From: an uncultured Eubacteriales bacterium | GTDB lineage: Bacteria > Bacillota > Clostridia > Lachnospirales > Lachnospiraceae | Assembly: GCA_900539455.1 (NCBI GenBank) | Contig: UQCD01000006.1 | Coordinates: 1-64,000, forward strand | Length of the DNA: 64,000 nucleotides | Reading direction: 5' to 3' | Part shown: positions 1-7,493 of the stretch, in pieces | Layout of the letters: every line of letters starts with the position of its first letter | Position numbering within the stretch: the stretch's first letter is position 1 | Translations under genes and position numbers: made by a program | The notes under the pieces: generated by a model | Told to the model about the DNA's origin: nothing | The model's database searches: none | What the model saw: the letters and a program-made list of their open reading frames with translations, nothing else

Positions 1-801
1 TTCTTCCGTCTGCTGGCAGTCCGGGACGAGTGGTTCTCCGATGATTTGCGGAAGCTGGACGATGACAATGTGTACCGCAAGCTGCAAGGTCACTGGATTA
101 TCGAAATGTCGGAAATGATGGCAACCGCCAACGCCAAGAGCATTGAGGAAATCAAGTCATTTTTAAGCCGGCAGAAAGAGGTTTACAAGATACCCTATGA
201 AACCCACCCGGCAGACCGCCCCCGTCAGTGCGTGTTTGGCGGCACTTCCAATGCCCTTGACTTCCTGCCCCTTGACCGTTCCGGCAACCGCCGCTTTATC
301 CCCGTCATGGTGTACCCGGAGCAAGCCGAGGTTCACATTTTGGAGGACGAAGCTGCTTCCAGAGCCTATATCGAGCAGATGTGGGCAGAAGCTATGGAGA
401 TTTACCGAAGCGGCAGGTTCAAGCTGGCTTTCAGCCCCGCCATGCAGCGGTATCTCAAAGAACACCAGCGGGATTTTATGCCGGAGGACACCAAAGCCGG
501 AATGATACAGGCGTATCTTGATAAGTACACCGGGAGTATGGTCTGTTCCAAGCAGCTCTACAAGGAAGCCTTGAACCATGCCTTTGACGAACCGAAGCAA
601 TGGGAAATCCGGGAAATCAACGAGATTATGAATCAGAGCATTACCGGCTGGCGGTACTTCCCGAACCCAAGAATGTTTTCCGAATATGGCAGACAAAAGG
701 GCTGGGAGCGTGAAAACCCGGCAACGGACTCCGGCAACCCGTCTGAAAAAACGATGGACGGTTTTGTGGAGGTCGCAGAACAGATGGAGCTTCCATTCTG
801 A
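1..801 (+). CDS. VirE-family (virulence-associated E) protein, C-terminal part
   Basis: The frame is open at the left edge, so the start lies outside the window; the in-frame TTG at 46 is not a believable start because coding sequence runs through it. The visible 266 residues carry the conserved VirE-family (PF05272) pattern: an HWIIEMSEM segment, an FGGTSN stretch, then DRSGNRRFIPV, the arginine-rich sensor region of these P-loop ATPases. The Walker A part is upstream and not seen. Such proteins sit in replication or maintenance modules of integrative elements and phages, and here the next genes are excisionase and integrase, which fits. GC content and codon use are clearly higher than in the chromosomal genes to the right, consistent with transfer. 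The family call is firm; the exact role in element replication is inference. Confidence 0.85.
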   Translation, partial: FFRLLAVRDEWFSDDLRKLDDDNVYRKLQGHWIIEMSEMMATANAKSIEEIKSFLSRQKEVYKIPYETHPADRPRQCVFGGTSNALDFLPLDRSGNRRFIPVMVYPEQAEVHILEDEAASRAYIEQMWAEAMEIYRSGRFKLAFSPAMQRYLKEHQRDFMPEDTKAGMIQAYLDKYTGSMVCSKQLYKEALNHAFDEPKQWEIREINEIMNQSITGWRYFPNPRMFSEYGRQKGWERENPATDSGNPSEKTMDGFVEVAEQMELPF

Positions 802-1042
802 AAAGGACAGCCCGTTGCACCCCCTGTTGCTATCCCGTTGCCGAGCCGGTTGCCGGGGGAAATCCCATAACTGCGGGCTTTTCTCCCTTATAACAACCAA
901 AACAACAGAAAAATAAAAGAAAAATATAAATAGTAACTATCGCCAGATTGAGATTGTTTGCAAGGTCTTTTGAAGCCCGTTGCCGGACTTCGTTGCCGAC
1001 ACCCTCTGTCTGGCTGTTTTCATGTATGGAGGATAACTGCCT
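802..1042. repeat. Non-coding gap with six GTTGC repeats before xis
   Basis: This 241-bp gap holds no convincing gene. GTTGC occurs at 814, 826, 837, 849, 979 and 992, the last four extended to GTTGCC and three of the six preceded by CCC. The copies fall in two clusters either side of an AT-rich centre near 890-945. They could be binding sites for an element regulator or for the excisionase, but no family is identified. The xis ribosome-binding site (GGAGG, 1029-1033) lies at the right end. Confidence 0.5.
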
Positions 1043-1276
1043 ATGGCAAATAATAAGATGAATATTGAAGGAAAAAATTACTCGGATATTCCGGTGTGGC
1101 GTAGATATACGCTTACCATTGAGGAAGCAGCCAGATATTATCATATCGGCGAAGGAAAATTGAGAACGCTTATTGACACACATCCCAATGAGGATTTTTA
1201 TGTGATGAACGGCAATCGTGCCCTCATTAAGCGTGAGAAATTTGAGAGGTATCTGGATCAGGCTACTGCTGTGTAA
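1043..1276 (+). CDS. xis: Excisionase, Tn916 Xis family
   Basis: A 77-residue basic protein that closely follows the Tn916 Xis pattern: IPVWRRYTLTIEEAARYY, then IGEGKLRTLI, then MNGNRALIKREKFERYL. The winged-helix fold bends attachment-site DNA so that the integrase excises rather than integrates the element. It lies 110 bp upstream of the integrase on the same strand, the usual order in Tn916-type elements. It is about ten residues longer at the N-terminus than Tn916 Xis. A GGAGG precedes the ATG at good spacing. The family assignment rests on clear motif identity along its whole length; activity is inferred. Confidence 0.93.
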   Translation: MANNKMNIEGKNYSDIPVWRRYTLTIEEAARYYHIGEGKLRTLIDTHPNEDFYVMNGNRALIKREKFERYLDQATAV

Positions 1277-1386
1277 ACAGAGCTGACAGATTTACCGATT
1301 TCACATGATATAACTATGCGGAGAGCTGGATTTGTGCTATGATAAGAGCGCAAGTCTGGCTCTCTTTTTTGAAAGGAGAGTTCACG

Positions 1387-2586
1387 ATGAGTGAGAAAAG
1401 ACGAGATAACCGTAATCGGATTTTGCGAGAGGGCGAGTACCAGCGTAAAGATGGGAGGTATCGGTTCCGCTATATTGATGAGGACGGAAAAGAGAAAAAT
1501 GTATATAGTTGGCGTTTGGACAAGAATGACCCAATGCCAAAAGGGAAGAAGCGGGAGCCTTCCCTGCGTGAGAAAGAAAAACAGATTGAAGCGGATTTGT
1601 TTGACCGTATCGTAACCAACGGTGGCAACTATACTGTTTTGGAACTGGTAGAAAAGTATGTTTCATTGAAAACAGGAGTTCGTCACAATACGGTTGCCGG
1701 ATATAAAACGGTCATCAATATGCTGAAAAAAGAGAGTTTTGGGAATCTGCGAATTGATAAGGTGCGTTTGTCAGATGCAAAGGCATGGTTGATTAAGCTC
1801 CAGCAGATTGATGGACGGGGATACAGTTCCATTCATTCTATCCGGGGAGTTCTAAGACCGGCATTTCAGATGGCAGTCGATGATGACCTGCTTCGTAAAA
1901 ATCCATTTGAATTTGAGCTTGCATCCGTCATTGTCAATGATTCTGTTACCAGAGAAGCGATTACCCGAAAGCAGCAGAGAGATTTGCTGAAGTTTATTCA
2001 GGAAGATAAGCATTTCAGCAGATACTATGATGCAATCTATATTCTTTTTCACACAGGGCTTCGTATCTCAGAGTTCTGTGGGCTGACAGTTTCAGAAATT
2101 GAGTATGGAGAAATGCGTATCAAGGTAGACCATCAGCTACAGCGTACTGCACAGATGCAGTATGTGATCGAAGAACCGAAAACAGACAAAGGTATTCGAT
2201 ATGTACCGATGACAGAAACTGTTGCAGCGTGTTTTCGCAGAATCATTGCCAACCGAAAGACGCCAAAGGTTGAGCCGATGGTGGAAGGATATGCCGGATT
2301 TTTGTTTCTGGATAAAAACGATATGCCGATGGTTGCCCTTCATTGGGAGAAGTATCTGGAGCATATCATTCAGAAATACAATAAAATTTACCGTATCCAG
2401 ATGCCGAAAGTTACCCCTCATGTATGCAGGCACACCTTTTGCTCTAATATGGCAAAATCCGGGATGAATCCAAAAACCTTGCAGTATATCATGGGTCACG
2501 CAGACATCAGTGTAACCTTGAACACTTACACCCATGTAAATTTTGATGATGCAAAGGAAGAAGTATATCGGATAGCGAATAGTTAA
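1387..2586 (+). CDS. int: Tyrosine recombinase (integrase), Tn916 Int family
   Basis: The ATG at 1387 is chosen because AAAGGAGAG lies just before it and because the protein then starts MSEKRRDNRNRIL, as Tn916 Int does; an upstream in-frame ATG at 1339 has no such support. The 399 residues comprise an N-terminal arm-type DNA-binding domain (about 1-75), a SAM-like core-binding domain (about 80-175) and the catalytic domain. Catalytic residues are visible: R226 in TGLRISEF, K265 in EPKTDKG, H345 and R348 in HVCRHT, H371 in IMGHADIS and nucleophile Y381 in NTYTH. All are present, so the enzyme looks active. It catalyses integration and, with Xis, excision of the element. Being last in the element, it marks the right end near 2.6-2.75 kb. 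Confidence 0.95.
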   Translation: MSEKRRDNRNRILREGEYQRKDGRYRFRYIDEDGKEKNVYSWRLDKNDPMPKGKKREPSLREKEKQIEADLFDRIVTNGGNYTVLELVEKYVSLKTGVRHNTVAGYKTVINMLKKESFGNLRIDKVRLSDAKAWLIKLQQIDGRGYSSIHSIRGVLRPAFQMAVDDDLLRKNPFEFELASVIVNDSVTREAITRKQQRDLLKFIQEDKHFSRYYDAIYILFHTGLRISEFCGLTVSEIEYGEMRIKVDHQLQRTAQMQYVIEEPKTDKGIRYVPMTETVAACFRRIIANRKTPKVEPMVEGYAGFLFLDKNDMPMVALHWEKYLEHIIQKYNKIYRIQMPKVTPHVCRHTFCSNMAKSGMNPKTLQYIMGHADISVTLNTYTHVNFDDAKEEVYRIANS

Positions 2587-2593
2587 AAAAGCC

Positions 2594-2622
2594 CGTTGGT
2601 AAGGACGCTTGCTTTACCAACG
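2594..2622. repeat. Inverted repeat just after int
   Basis: CGTTGGTAA (2594-2602) and TTACCAACG (2614-2622) form a perfect 9-bp stem with an 11-base loop, starting 7 bp after the integrase stop. No T-run follows on the plus strand, so it is a poor intrinsic terminator. It may act as a weak transcription stop or as a protein site at the element end. Confidence 0.55.
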
Positions 2623-2650
2623 AATTTACCAAGATTGCAGGGAAAAACAT

Positions 2651-2746
2651 AAGAAAATACGAGAAGATTTGAGAAGATACCTTAAAAAGAAAGGAAAATT
2701 CAAAAGTCGGAAAACCCTGAAATATCAAGTGTTTGAGAAGAAATAC
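2651..2746. repeat. Candidate integrase arm-site repeats at the element's right end
   Basis: GAGAAGAT occurs at 2661-2668 and again at 2671-2678, exactly ten bases apart. GAGAAGA recurs at 2735-2741. AAGAAAATAC at 2651 resembles AAGAAATAC at 2738. Short directly repeated sites near the ends are typical where Tn916-type integrases bind with their N-terminal domain. If these are such sites, the element extends to at least about 2745, only some 25 bp before the phosphatase start codon. The exact crossover cannot be fixed because the left end is outside the window. Confidence 0.4.
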
Positions 2747-2771
2747 AAGACTTAAATGGAGATATAAAAAG

Positions 2772-3296
2772 ATGATAAAAATACTTTTTGTCTGCCACGG
2801 CAACATCTGCCGTTCCCCAATGTCCGAATTTATTTTAAAAGACATAGTAGAAAAACGCGGCATTAAAGAAAATTTCGAGATTTCCTCTGCTGCTACCAGC
2901 ACTGAAGAAATCTGGAACGGCAAAGGAAATCCTATATACCCACCTGCACAAGCTGAGCTTAAAAAGCATGGTATTGGTAGGACAAGCTATACTGATTTTA
3001 CCAGAAAGAGAGCAAGGCAGGTTAAAAAAGCGGATTACGATTATTATGATTATCTTCTCTGTGCAGATACTAATAATATAAGAAATACACTTAGAATAGT
3101 GGGTGAGGATAAAAATAATAAAATTCATTTGTTAATGGATTTTGCTGATGAAAATAATTGGAAAGGGTCTGGAAAAGAAATAAAAATAAGTAATTGTTCT
3201 ATTGCAGACCCTTGGTATACGGGAAATTTTGAAACAACCTTTAATGATATAATCCGTGGTTGTTATGGATTTCTCGAATATATTAACAAGCAATAG
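2772..3296 (+). CDS. Low-molecular-weight protein tyrosine phosphatase
   Basis: The start at 2772 follows GGAG (2758-2761); the upstream in-frame start at 2733 would add residues outside the family. The 174-residue protein begins MIKILFVCHGNICRSPM, giving the P-loop C8-X5-R14-S, and the general-acid Asp is D146 in IADPWY. Both are needed for the cysteine-dependent phosphatase mechanism and both are present. Substrates are probably tyrosine-phosphorylated proteins; the BY-kinase at 36 kb is a possible partner but this is only inference. The first 150-200 bases use G/C-ending codons more than the rest, which becomes AT-rich from about 2950. Together with the repeats ending 25 bp upstream, this suggests insertion of the element at or in the gene's 5' end. 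Confidence 0.9.
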   Translation: MIKILFVCHGNICRSPMSEFILKDIVEKRGIKENFEISSAATSTEEIWNGKGNPIYPPAQAELKKHGIGRTSYTDFTRKRARQVKKADYDYYDYLLCADTNNIRNTLRIVGEDKNNKIHLLMDFADENNWKGSGKEIKISNCSIADPWYTGNFETTFNDIIRGCYGFLEYINKQ

Positions 3297-3429
3297 TGTT
3301 TAAACCAGACATATAATAAAATTCATAAGATATTATAGAGGGTTTTAGAAAGCCTATACTAAACAATTAAAAAATAAAAGTATAAAGTCATTAAGGGAAA
3401 AATAAAATTCTCCCCATTTTTAAAGTTGA

Positions 3430-3440
3430 TTTAAGGTTCG
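3430..3440 (+). promoter_or_regulatory. TTTAAGGTTCG motif upstream of the broken beta-helix lipoprotein gene
   Basis: TTTAAGGTTCG lies 55 bp before the start codon at 3495 and almost matches TTTAAGTTCG at 7575-7584, upstream of the VTC gene. Each copy has another TTAAAG or TTAAG 10-12 bp before it, a direct-repeat arrangement usual for OmpR-type regulators. The regulator gene lies between the two copies. No clean sigma-A promoter was found here. The link to the regulator is inference. Confidence 0.35.
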
Positions 3441-3494
3441 CGTATATACTTATAAGTGTAAAGAAAATTTAAGTATGAACAGGAGGTCAGCTTT

Positions 3495-4296
3495 ATGTAT
3501 AAGAAAAAATTTGCTGCACTAGCAGTTACAACAGCACTTATCACAGCAACCGCATTGACAGCTTGTGATAAAGATATTATATCATCAAATTCAATGAAGG
3601 ATATGCAGCCAGGTGGAGAAAATATGGGTCAGGCACCTAATGGAGCCAATGGCAATGGAAATCAAGAAACCCCACCAGAGAAGCCAGAAGGAAGTGACAA
3701 CACATCCGTAGATAATACTTCAAACAATAGCAGCTCCTCAGATGCTATAAAAGTCGTATTAGAGCTTAGATGAAACCTTTGCATCTACAGGTACAGCAGA
3801 TATAGCAATAAACAATGCAACACTTACAGCCAATGGTTCAGAGGCAGTTTGTATTGAAGGACTTAATTCATTAAAGCTTTTTAATTGCGATTTAATAGGT
3901 AATATGTCTGATAATGAGCAGAATGATTGTACCTGGAATGTTATTGTATATCAAAGTATGTCAGGAGATTCAGAGGTTGGAAATGGTACTTTTAGTATGA
4001 AGGGTGGAAGCATTACTGGAAAAAACGGTAGTATGTTCTACACAACCAATACAGAGTGTACCTTCTACTTAGCTGATGTAGACATTACCTATGCTGATGA
4101 AAATGACTTTTTCCTTAGATGTACAGGTAATAATAATAAGCGTGGCTGGGGTACTTCTGGTAAAAATGGTTCTCAGTGTAGCTTTACTGCTGAAAATCAG
4201 GAAATGACTGGTGATATTATTTATGATACTACAGCCGATATGTCAAAGGCTGCAGATGGAGGAGATTTCTCCGATTATGCAGTAGAGCAATTATAA
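3495..4296 (+). pseudogene. Beta-helix surface lipoprotein, broken by internal deletion and frameshift
   Basis: The 5' part (3495-3773) encodes a lipoprotein signal with lipobox LTAC and a Gly/Asn/Ser-rich linker, then leaves frame at about 3745-3773. The same kind of protein resumes in another frame from about 3766: in-frame codons give DETFASTGTADIAINNATL, followed by IYQSMSGD-like and beta-helix-like text to 4296. The second piece therefore begins well before the ATG at 3904. Intact relatives, as I know them, have several hundred residues between these two parts (repeated beta-helix rungs) and a longer C-terminus, so a large central segment and the tail appear lost. AGGAGG precedes the ATG. 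A related but intact Cthe_2159-type protein is encoded at 9004-10476. Function of the remnant is unlikely. Confidence 0.75.
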
Positions 4297-4338
4297 TATA
4301 AATAAAAACCTATCTAAATCGAAGGCAAAAATAACATT

Positions 4339-4365
4339 AACTACTAGAGAAATCTAGTGGTTTTT
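4339..4365 (+). terminator. Intrinsic terminator after the beta-helix pseudogene
   Basis: AACTACTAGA (4339-4348) pairs with TCTAGTGGTT (4353-4362), with one G-T pair, around a GAAA tetraloop, followed by T residues to 4365. This is a good rho-independent terminator 43 bp after the broken reading frame. Confidence 0.75.
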
Positions 4366-4406
4366 AATACCATCTGTTTGCACATTAGTTCGTATGAATA
4401 TTATCT

Positions 4407-5035
4407 GTGTCAGATTATTTTCTTATAGAAAGATTAAATGATTTAGGAGCTGCTTATTCTGAAATTGTTGCAAATTCAATTATTGCAGTAGTATTTATGA
4501 CTATATTATTTCTTAAAAAATATATTAGCTTTAAAAGTGCTTTTACTGATATTAGTATACTAAAGAAGTATTTTAAGGTGGGCTTCTTTTCTGGTGTGCA
4601 GATTTTCCTAGATAATTTTATATGCGCAGTAATGATTTGTAAAATGGTTAATGCTGTGTCAGAGTCAGGTAATTACTGGGTTGCCAATAATTTTATATGG
4701 GGCTGGCTGTTAGTTCCCGTTATATGTGTTGCTGAAATAATTAAAAAGAATAGCTTTGAGAAAATAAAATTTAAGAATTTTTGGGTGCCTTGTATTGTTA
4801 TTGTTGGACTTTGGATTATTATAACACCATTTTGGAAAATATTTATTGATAAAGCTATGGCAGTAAATTCAAATACTATTTTAAGAATTGTAAAACCACT
4901 TATTATTTTTTATATTGCATATATTGTAGCTACATTTATTTTATTATAAATCTGTTTGGATTTGGTATGGTAGTTCATATGCTGTTTTCAATTTTATTTT
5001 ATAAATGGGACATAAAAAAGCAGTGCCTGCGGTAA
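4407..5035 (+). pseudogene. MATE-like efflux transporter fragment
   Basis: A hydrophobic frame runs from 4407 (GTG with no ribosome-binding site, preceded by a stop at 4395) to a TAA at 4947-4949. It has four or five membrane segments and the pattern GNYWVANNFIWGWLLVPV, which I associate with Lachnospiraceae MATE/Na+-driven efflux proteins. Directly after the stop another frame reads LFGFGMVVHMLFS and ends at 5035, which looks like the C-terminal end of the same protein. So the N-terminal half is missing, and the two visible pieces are separated by a deletion or frameshift near 4945-4952. It is a remnant. The MATE label comes from remembered similarity and is moderate; membrane nature and breakage are seen directly. 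Confidence 0.6.
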
Positions 5036-5048
5036 AAGGCACTGCTTT
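5017..5048 (+). terminator. Hairpin terminator overlapping the end of the MATE-like remnant
   Basis: AAAGCAGTGCCT (5017-5028) is perfectly complementary to AGGCACTGCTTT (5037-5048) across an 8-base loop. The 3' arm ends in TTT only, so termination may be moderate. It overlaps the last codons of the remnant. Confidence 0.7.
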
Positions 5049-5396
5049 ATGGAGAAATGAAAAAGAAAAAAATTTATAGGAATCTGTATTGTAATTGAAC
5101 AATACAGAGGGGTTGGTAGTCGGAACTGACAAAACTCCAACAAATGTTAAAATTTAACAGCTCCATTTTAAAGTTTTATAGGCATTAATACCAATTCAGA
5201 AAAATAAATAGTCTAGAATTGTATGTACTGATTACTAATGTAATCATTTCAATTATCTTTCTGAATATGTTTATATAATAAAATTAAAATGTGTTCAAAC
5301 GGTGAAAATCCTATTAAGATATTATGAAAATGATTAATAATTAGTTTAGTATTCTAAGTGGGAAGAAAAGTGAATTTATAGTGCAAAGGCTTACAA

Positions 5397-5453
5397 AATG
5401 CTTGCAAAAGCATTCACAGGAAAATATCCTAAAATAATATTTGCAAAAATATT
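5397..5453. repeat. Two related 18-bp palindromes, 39 bp apart
   Basis: AATGCTTGCAAAAGCATT (5397-5414) and AATATTTGCAAAAATATT (5436-5453) share a TTGCAAAA core, are each nearly palindromic, and are offset by 39 bases. That spacing is close to the 38-bp period of the array downstream, so they may be diverged parts of the same repeat or paired operator sites. Confidence 0.5.
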
Positions 5454-5504
5454 TTTAAAAGCATTGACTACAAAAAAGCATACAAATAAAATATAAATAG
5501 CAGA

Positions 5505-5733
5505 TGTAAAAATTGATATTTAGCTTGAATTTTAAAGCTAGCTAAGTAATGAAAGTTTAGGCTTAAATTAAAAAGTCAGTTAAGAAATAAAAGTCTGAGC
5601 ATAGATTAATAAAGCCAGCTAAGTAACGAAAATCTAAGTTTGAATTTTAAAAGTAGAAAAGTAACGAAAGTCTAAGCTTAGATTTAAAGAGCCTAAAAAG
5701 TAATAAAAATCTAAGCTTAGTTTTTAAAGCAGG
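5505..5733. repeat. Degenerate 38-bp tandem repeat array, six units
   Basis: Units begin at about 5505, 5543, 5581, 5620, 5658 and 5696; all are 38 bp except the third, 39 bp. The common pattern is AAGTAAYGAAARTCTAAG followed by CTTAGATTTAAAGAGCC. The fifth unit contains the perfect 12-bp palindrome TCTAAGCTTAGA. The array ends 48 bp before the response-regulator start. There is no unique spacer between units, so it is not CRISPR. It may be a minisatellite or a series of regulator sites. Confidence 0.7.
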
Positions 5734-5781
5734 ATTTATAATGAAAAGTTAATTTCAAATCAAAAAAAGGAAGTTTTAGGT

Positions 5782-6207
5782 ATGAGAATTTTATTGGCTG
5801 AGGACGAAAAAGACCTTGTTAATGCTTTGTGTACTATTTTAAAACACAGTAATTACTCGGTAGATGCAGTATATAACGGAGCCAATGATTACCTTACAAA
5901 GCCCTTTGCAGCTAAGGAACTATTAGCCAGGATAAGAGCAGTAACTAGAAATGCTGCAGCTAACGAGGTTTTTAATAATGTACTTAAATATGGAAATGTT
6001 ACCTTAGATTTAACAACATATGAGCTTGCTTCGGTGGAGGGAAGCTTTATGGATAAAATCTGGGGCTTTGAAAGTGAGGCAGAAAGTAATGTTGTTTGGG
6101 TTAATATTTCTTATTTGAGAAAAAAATTGAAGACAATAGGTGCAGACATTAACATAAAGGCAACGAGAAATGTTGGATATTCTCTTGAAAAATTGCAGAG
6201 CGAATAG
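5782..6207 (+). CDS. OmpR-family response regulator lacking the phosphoacceptor region
   Basis: At 141 residues this is far shorter than the usual 220-235. It starts normally (MRILLAEDEK with the acidic pocket), but jumps at about residue 33/34 (base 5881) from VDAVYNG to ANDYLTKPF, the end of the receiver with conserved Lys40. The intervening residues, including the phosphoacceptor Asp, are absent. A second jump at about residue 89/90 (base 6049) goes from ELASVEGSF to MDKIWGF, removing the start of the winged-helix effector domain while keeping its recognition-helix part (VVWVNISYLRKK) and wing. Both joins keep frame. The gene has a good ribosome-binding site and lies 11 bp before the kinase. 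It may be a pseudogene kept in frame by chance or a shortened product; a folded receiver is unlikely. Confidence 0.8.
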   Translation: MRILLAEDEKDLVNALCTILKHSNYSVDAVYNGANDYLTKPFAAKELLARIRAVTRNAAANEVFNNVLKYGNVTLDLTTYELASVEGSFMDKIWGFESEAESNVVWVNISYLRKKLKTIGADINIKATRNVGYSLEKLQSE

Positions 6208-6218
6208 GCAGGTAGGAT

Positions 6219-7469
6219 ATGATAAAAAGATTACAGAGAAAATTTATAATTAGTGCTATGGCTGCAGTTACCATTGTTTTGTCTATAATAATGATAATAA
6301 TTAATAGTGTAAATTATGTAAACATTATAAAATCAGCTAATAATCTTTTGAATATATTAGAGGATAATAATGGTGTATTTCCTATGGAAGAAAAGGATAA
6401 TCCACATGCTGAGGATAAGGACGAAAAGAAGCCGCCAAAGATGGATATATCAAAGGAAACACCCTTTCAGACTAGATATTTTACAGTTGAAATTACTCCA
6501 GAGGGAAATGTATACAGAATAGACACAGGTAAGATTGCGGCTATTTCTACGGAAACAGCCAAAGAATATGCTTTGGAGTTGTATAATCAAAATAAAACAG
6601 AAGGTCGAAGGGATTGCTACATATATAGAGCTAATAGCTCCTCAAATGGTAATACTATGTACATTTTCTTAAATGTAGAAAATGATTTAAAAAATTTCTA
6701 CACCTTTTTGTGGTCAAGCATTGCAGTTAGTATTATAGGAATAGTTTTTGTTTTAATATTAATAGTTGTCTTTTCAAAAAGGATAGTAAGTCCAATGGCA
6801 CAAAGCTATGAAAAGCAAAAAACCTTTATAACAGATGCTAGTCACGAGATTAAAACACCTCTTGCAGTAATAGAAGCAAATACAGAGGTGGTAGAAATTG
6901 AAAATGGGGAGAGCCAGTGGACAAGAAGTAATAAGGAGCAGATAAGCAGATTAAGTGAACTGACAGAAAAACTGGTGTTTTTGGCAAAGATGGACGAGGA
7001 AAGAAACATCTTTGTAATGACGGAGTTTTCATTATCTAAGTTAGCACAGGAGATTACAGAGGGCTTTAATGGAATGGCAAAGGCACAGAATAAAAAATAT
7101 ACTGTAAGCATTGATTCAGACATAGATGTAAAGGCTGATGAAAAAGCAATAAAGCAGCTTTTGTCAATTCTTATAGAGAATGCCTTCAAGTATTCAGATA
7201 GAGAAGGAAACATAGCCGTTACAGTAAAAAAGAATGGAAAATATAAGGAGATAGAGGTAAGAAACACAGCAGACAATTTAAAAAAGGGTGATTTAAGTAT
7301 TTTATTTGAAAGATTTTATAGACTTGACAGCTCAAGAAATTCCAATACTGGTGGAAGTGGAATTGGGTTATCTATTGCCAAGGCGATAGCAGAGGCACAT
7401 AAGGGAAAAATAAAGGCTTACAGCTTGGATGGTAAGGAGATAGTGTTAAAGGTAAGTATGGATATATAA
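6219..7469 (+). CDS. Sensor histidine kinase
   Basis: A 416-residue membrane kinase. An N-terminal membrane segment (about 9-30) and a second at about 166-190 enclose an extracytoplasmic sensor rich in charged residues, including KDEKKPPK. The dimerisation/H-box is FITDASHEIKTPLAVIEANT with the phosphorylated His in SHEIKTP. The N-box is SILIENAFKYS, the F-box LFERFYRLD, and the G2 box GGSGIGLSIAKAI. It appears intact and of normal length, unlike the regulator just upstream that would be its partner. The signal sensed is unknown. The pair lies between a broken and an intact beta-helix lipoprotein gene, so control of those genes and of the VTC cluster is plausible. Confidence 0.92.
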   Translation: MIKRLQRKFIISAMAAVTIVLSIIMIIINSVNYVNIIKSANNLLNILEDNNGVFPMEEKDNPHAEDKDEKKPPKMDISKETPFQTRYFTVEITPEGNVYRIDTGKIAAISTETAKEYALELYNQNKTEGRRDCYIYRANSSSNGNTMYIFLNVENDLKNFYTFLWSSIAVSIIGIVFVLILIVVFSKRIVSPMAQSYEKQKTFITDASHEIKTPLAVIEANTEVVEIENGESQWTRSNKEQISRLSELTEKLVFLAKMDEERNIFVMTEFSLSKLAQEITEGFNGMAKAQNKKYTVSIDSDIDVKADEKAIKQLLSILIENAFKYSDREGNIAVTVKKNGKYKEIEVRNTADNLKKGDLSILFERFYRLDSSRNSNTGGSGIGLSIAKAIAEAHKGKIKAYSLDGKEIVLKVSMDI

Positions 7470-7493
7470 ATAAGAGTGTAAAAGGTACTTTGT

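Larger units (their letters stand above)
5049..5781. other. Long AT-rich non-coding region upstream of the response regulator
   Basis: About 730 bp with no credible gene on either strand. It holds a hairpin at 5084-5107 (CTGTATTG and CAATACAG), two related palindromes at 5397-5453 and a degenerate 38-bp tandem array at 5505-5733, the last two listed separately. The ribosome-binding site of the regulator (AAAGGAAG) is at its right end. Composition is strongly AT-rich. Confidence 0.6.

Noticed and set aside
163..900. Long minus-strand open frame opposite the VirE gene
   Set aside because: It is antisense to a conserved gene in GC-richer DNA, has no ribosome-binding site and its translation shows no domain.
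5505..5733. CRISPR array
   Set aside because: The 38-bp units follow each other without unique spacers, the units are degenerate, and no cas gene is in the window.
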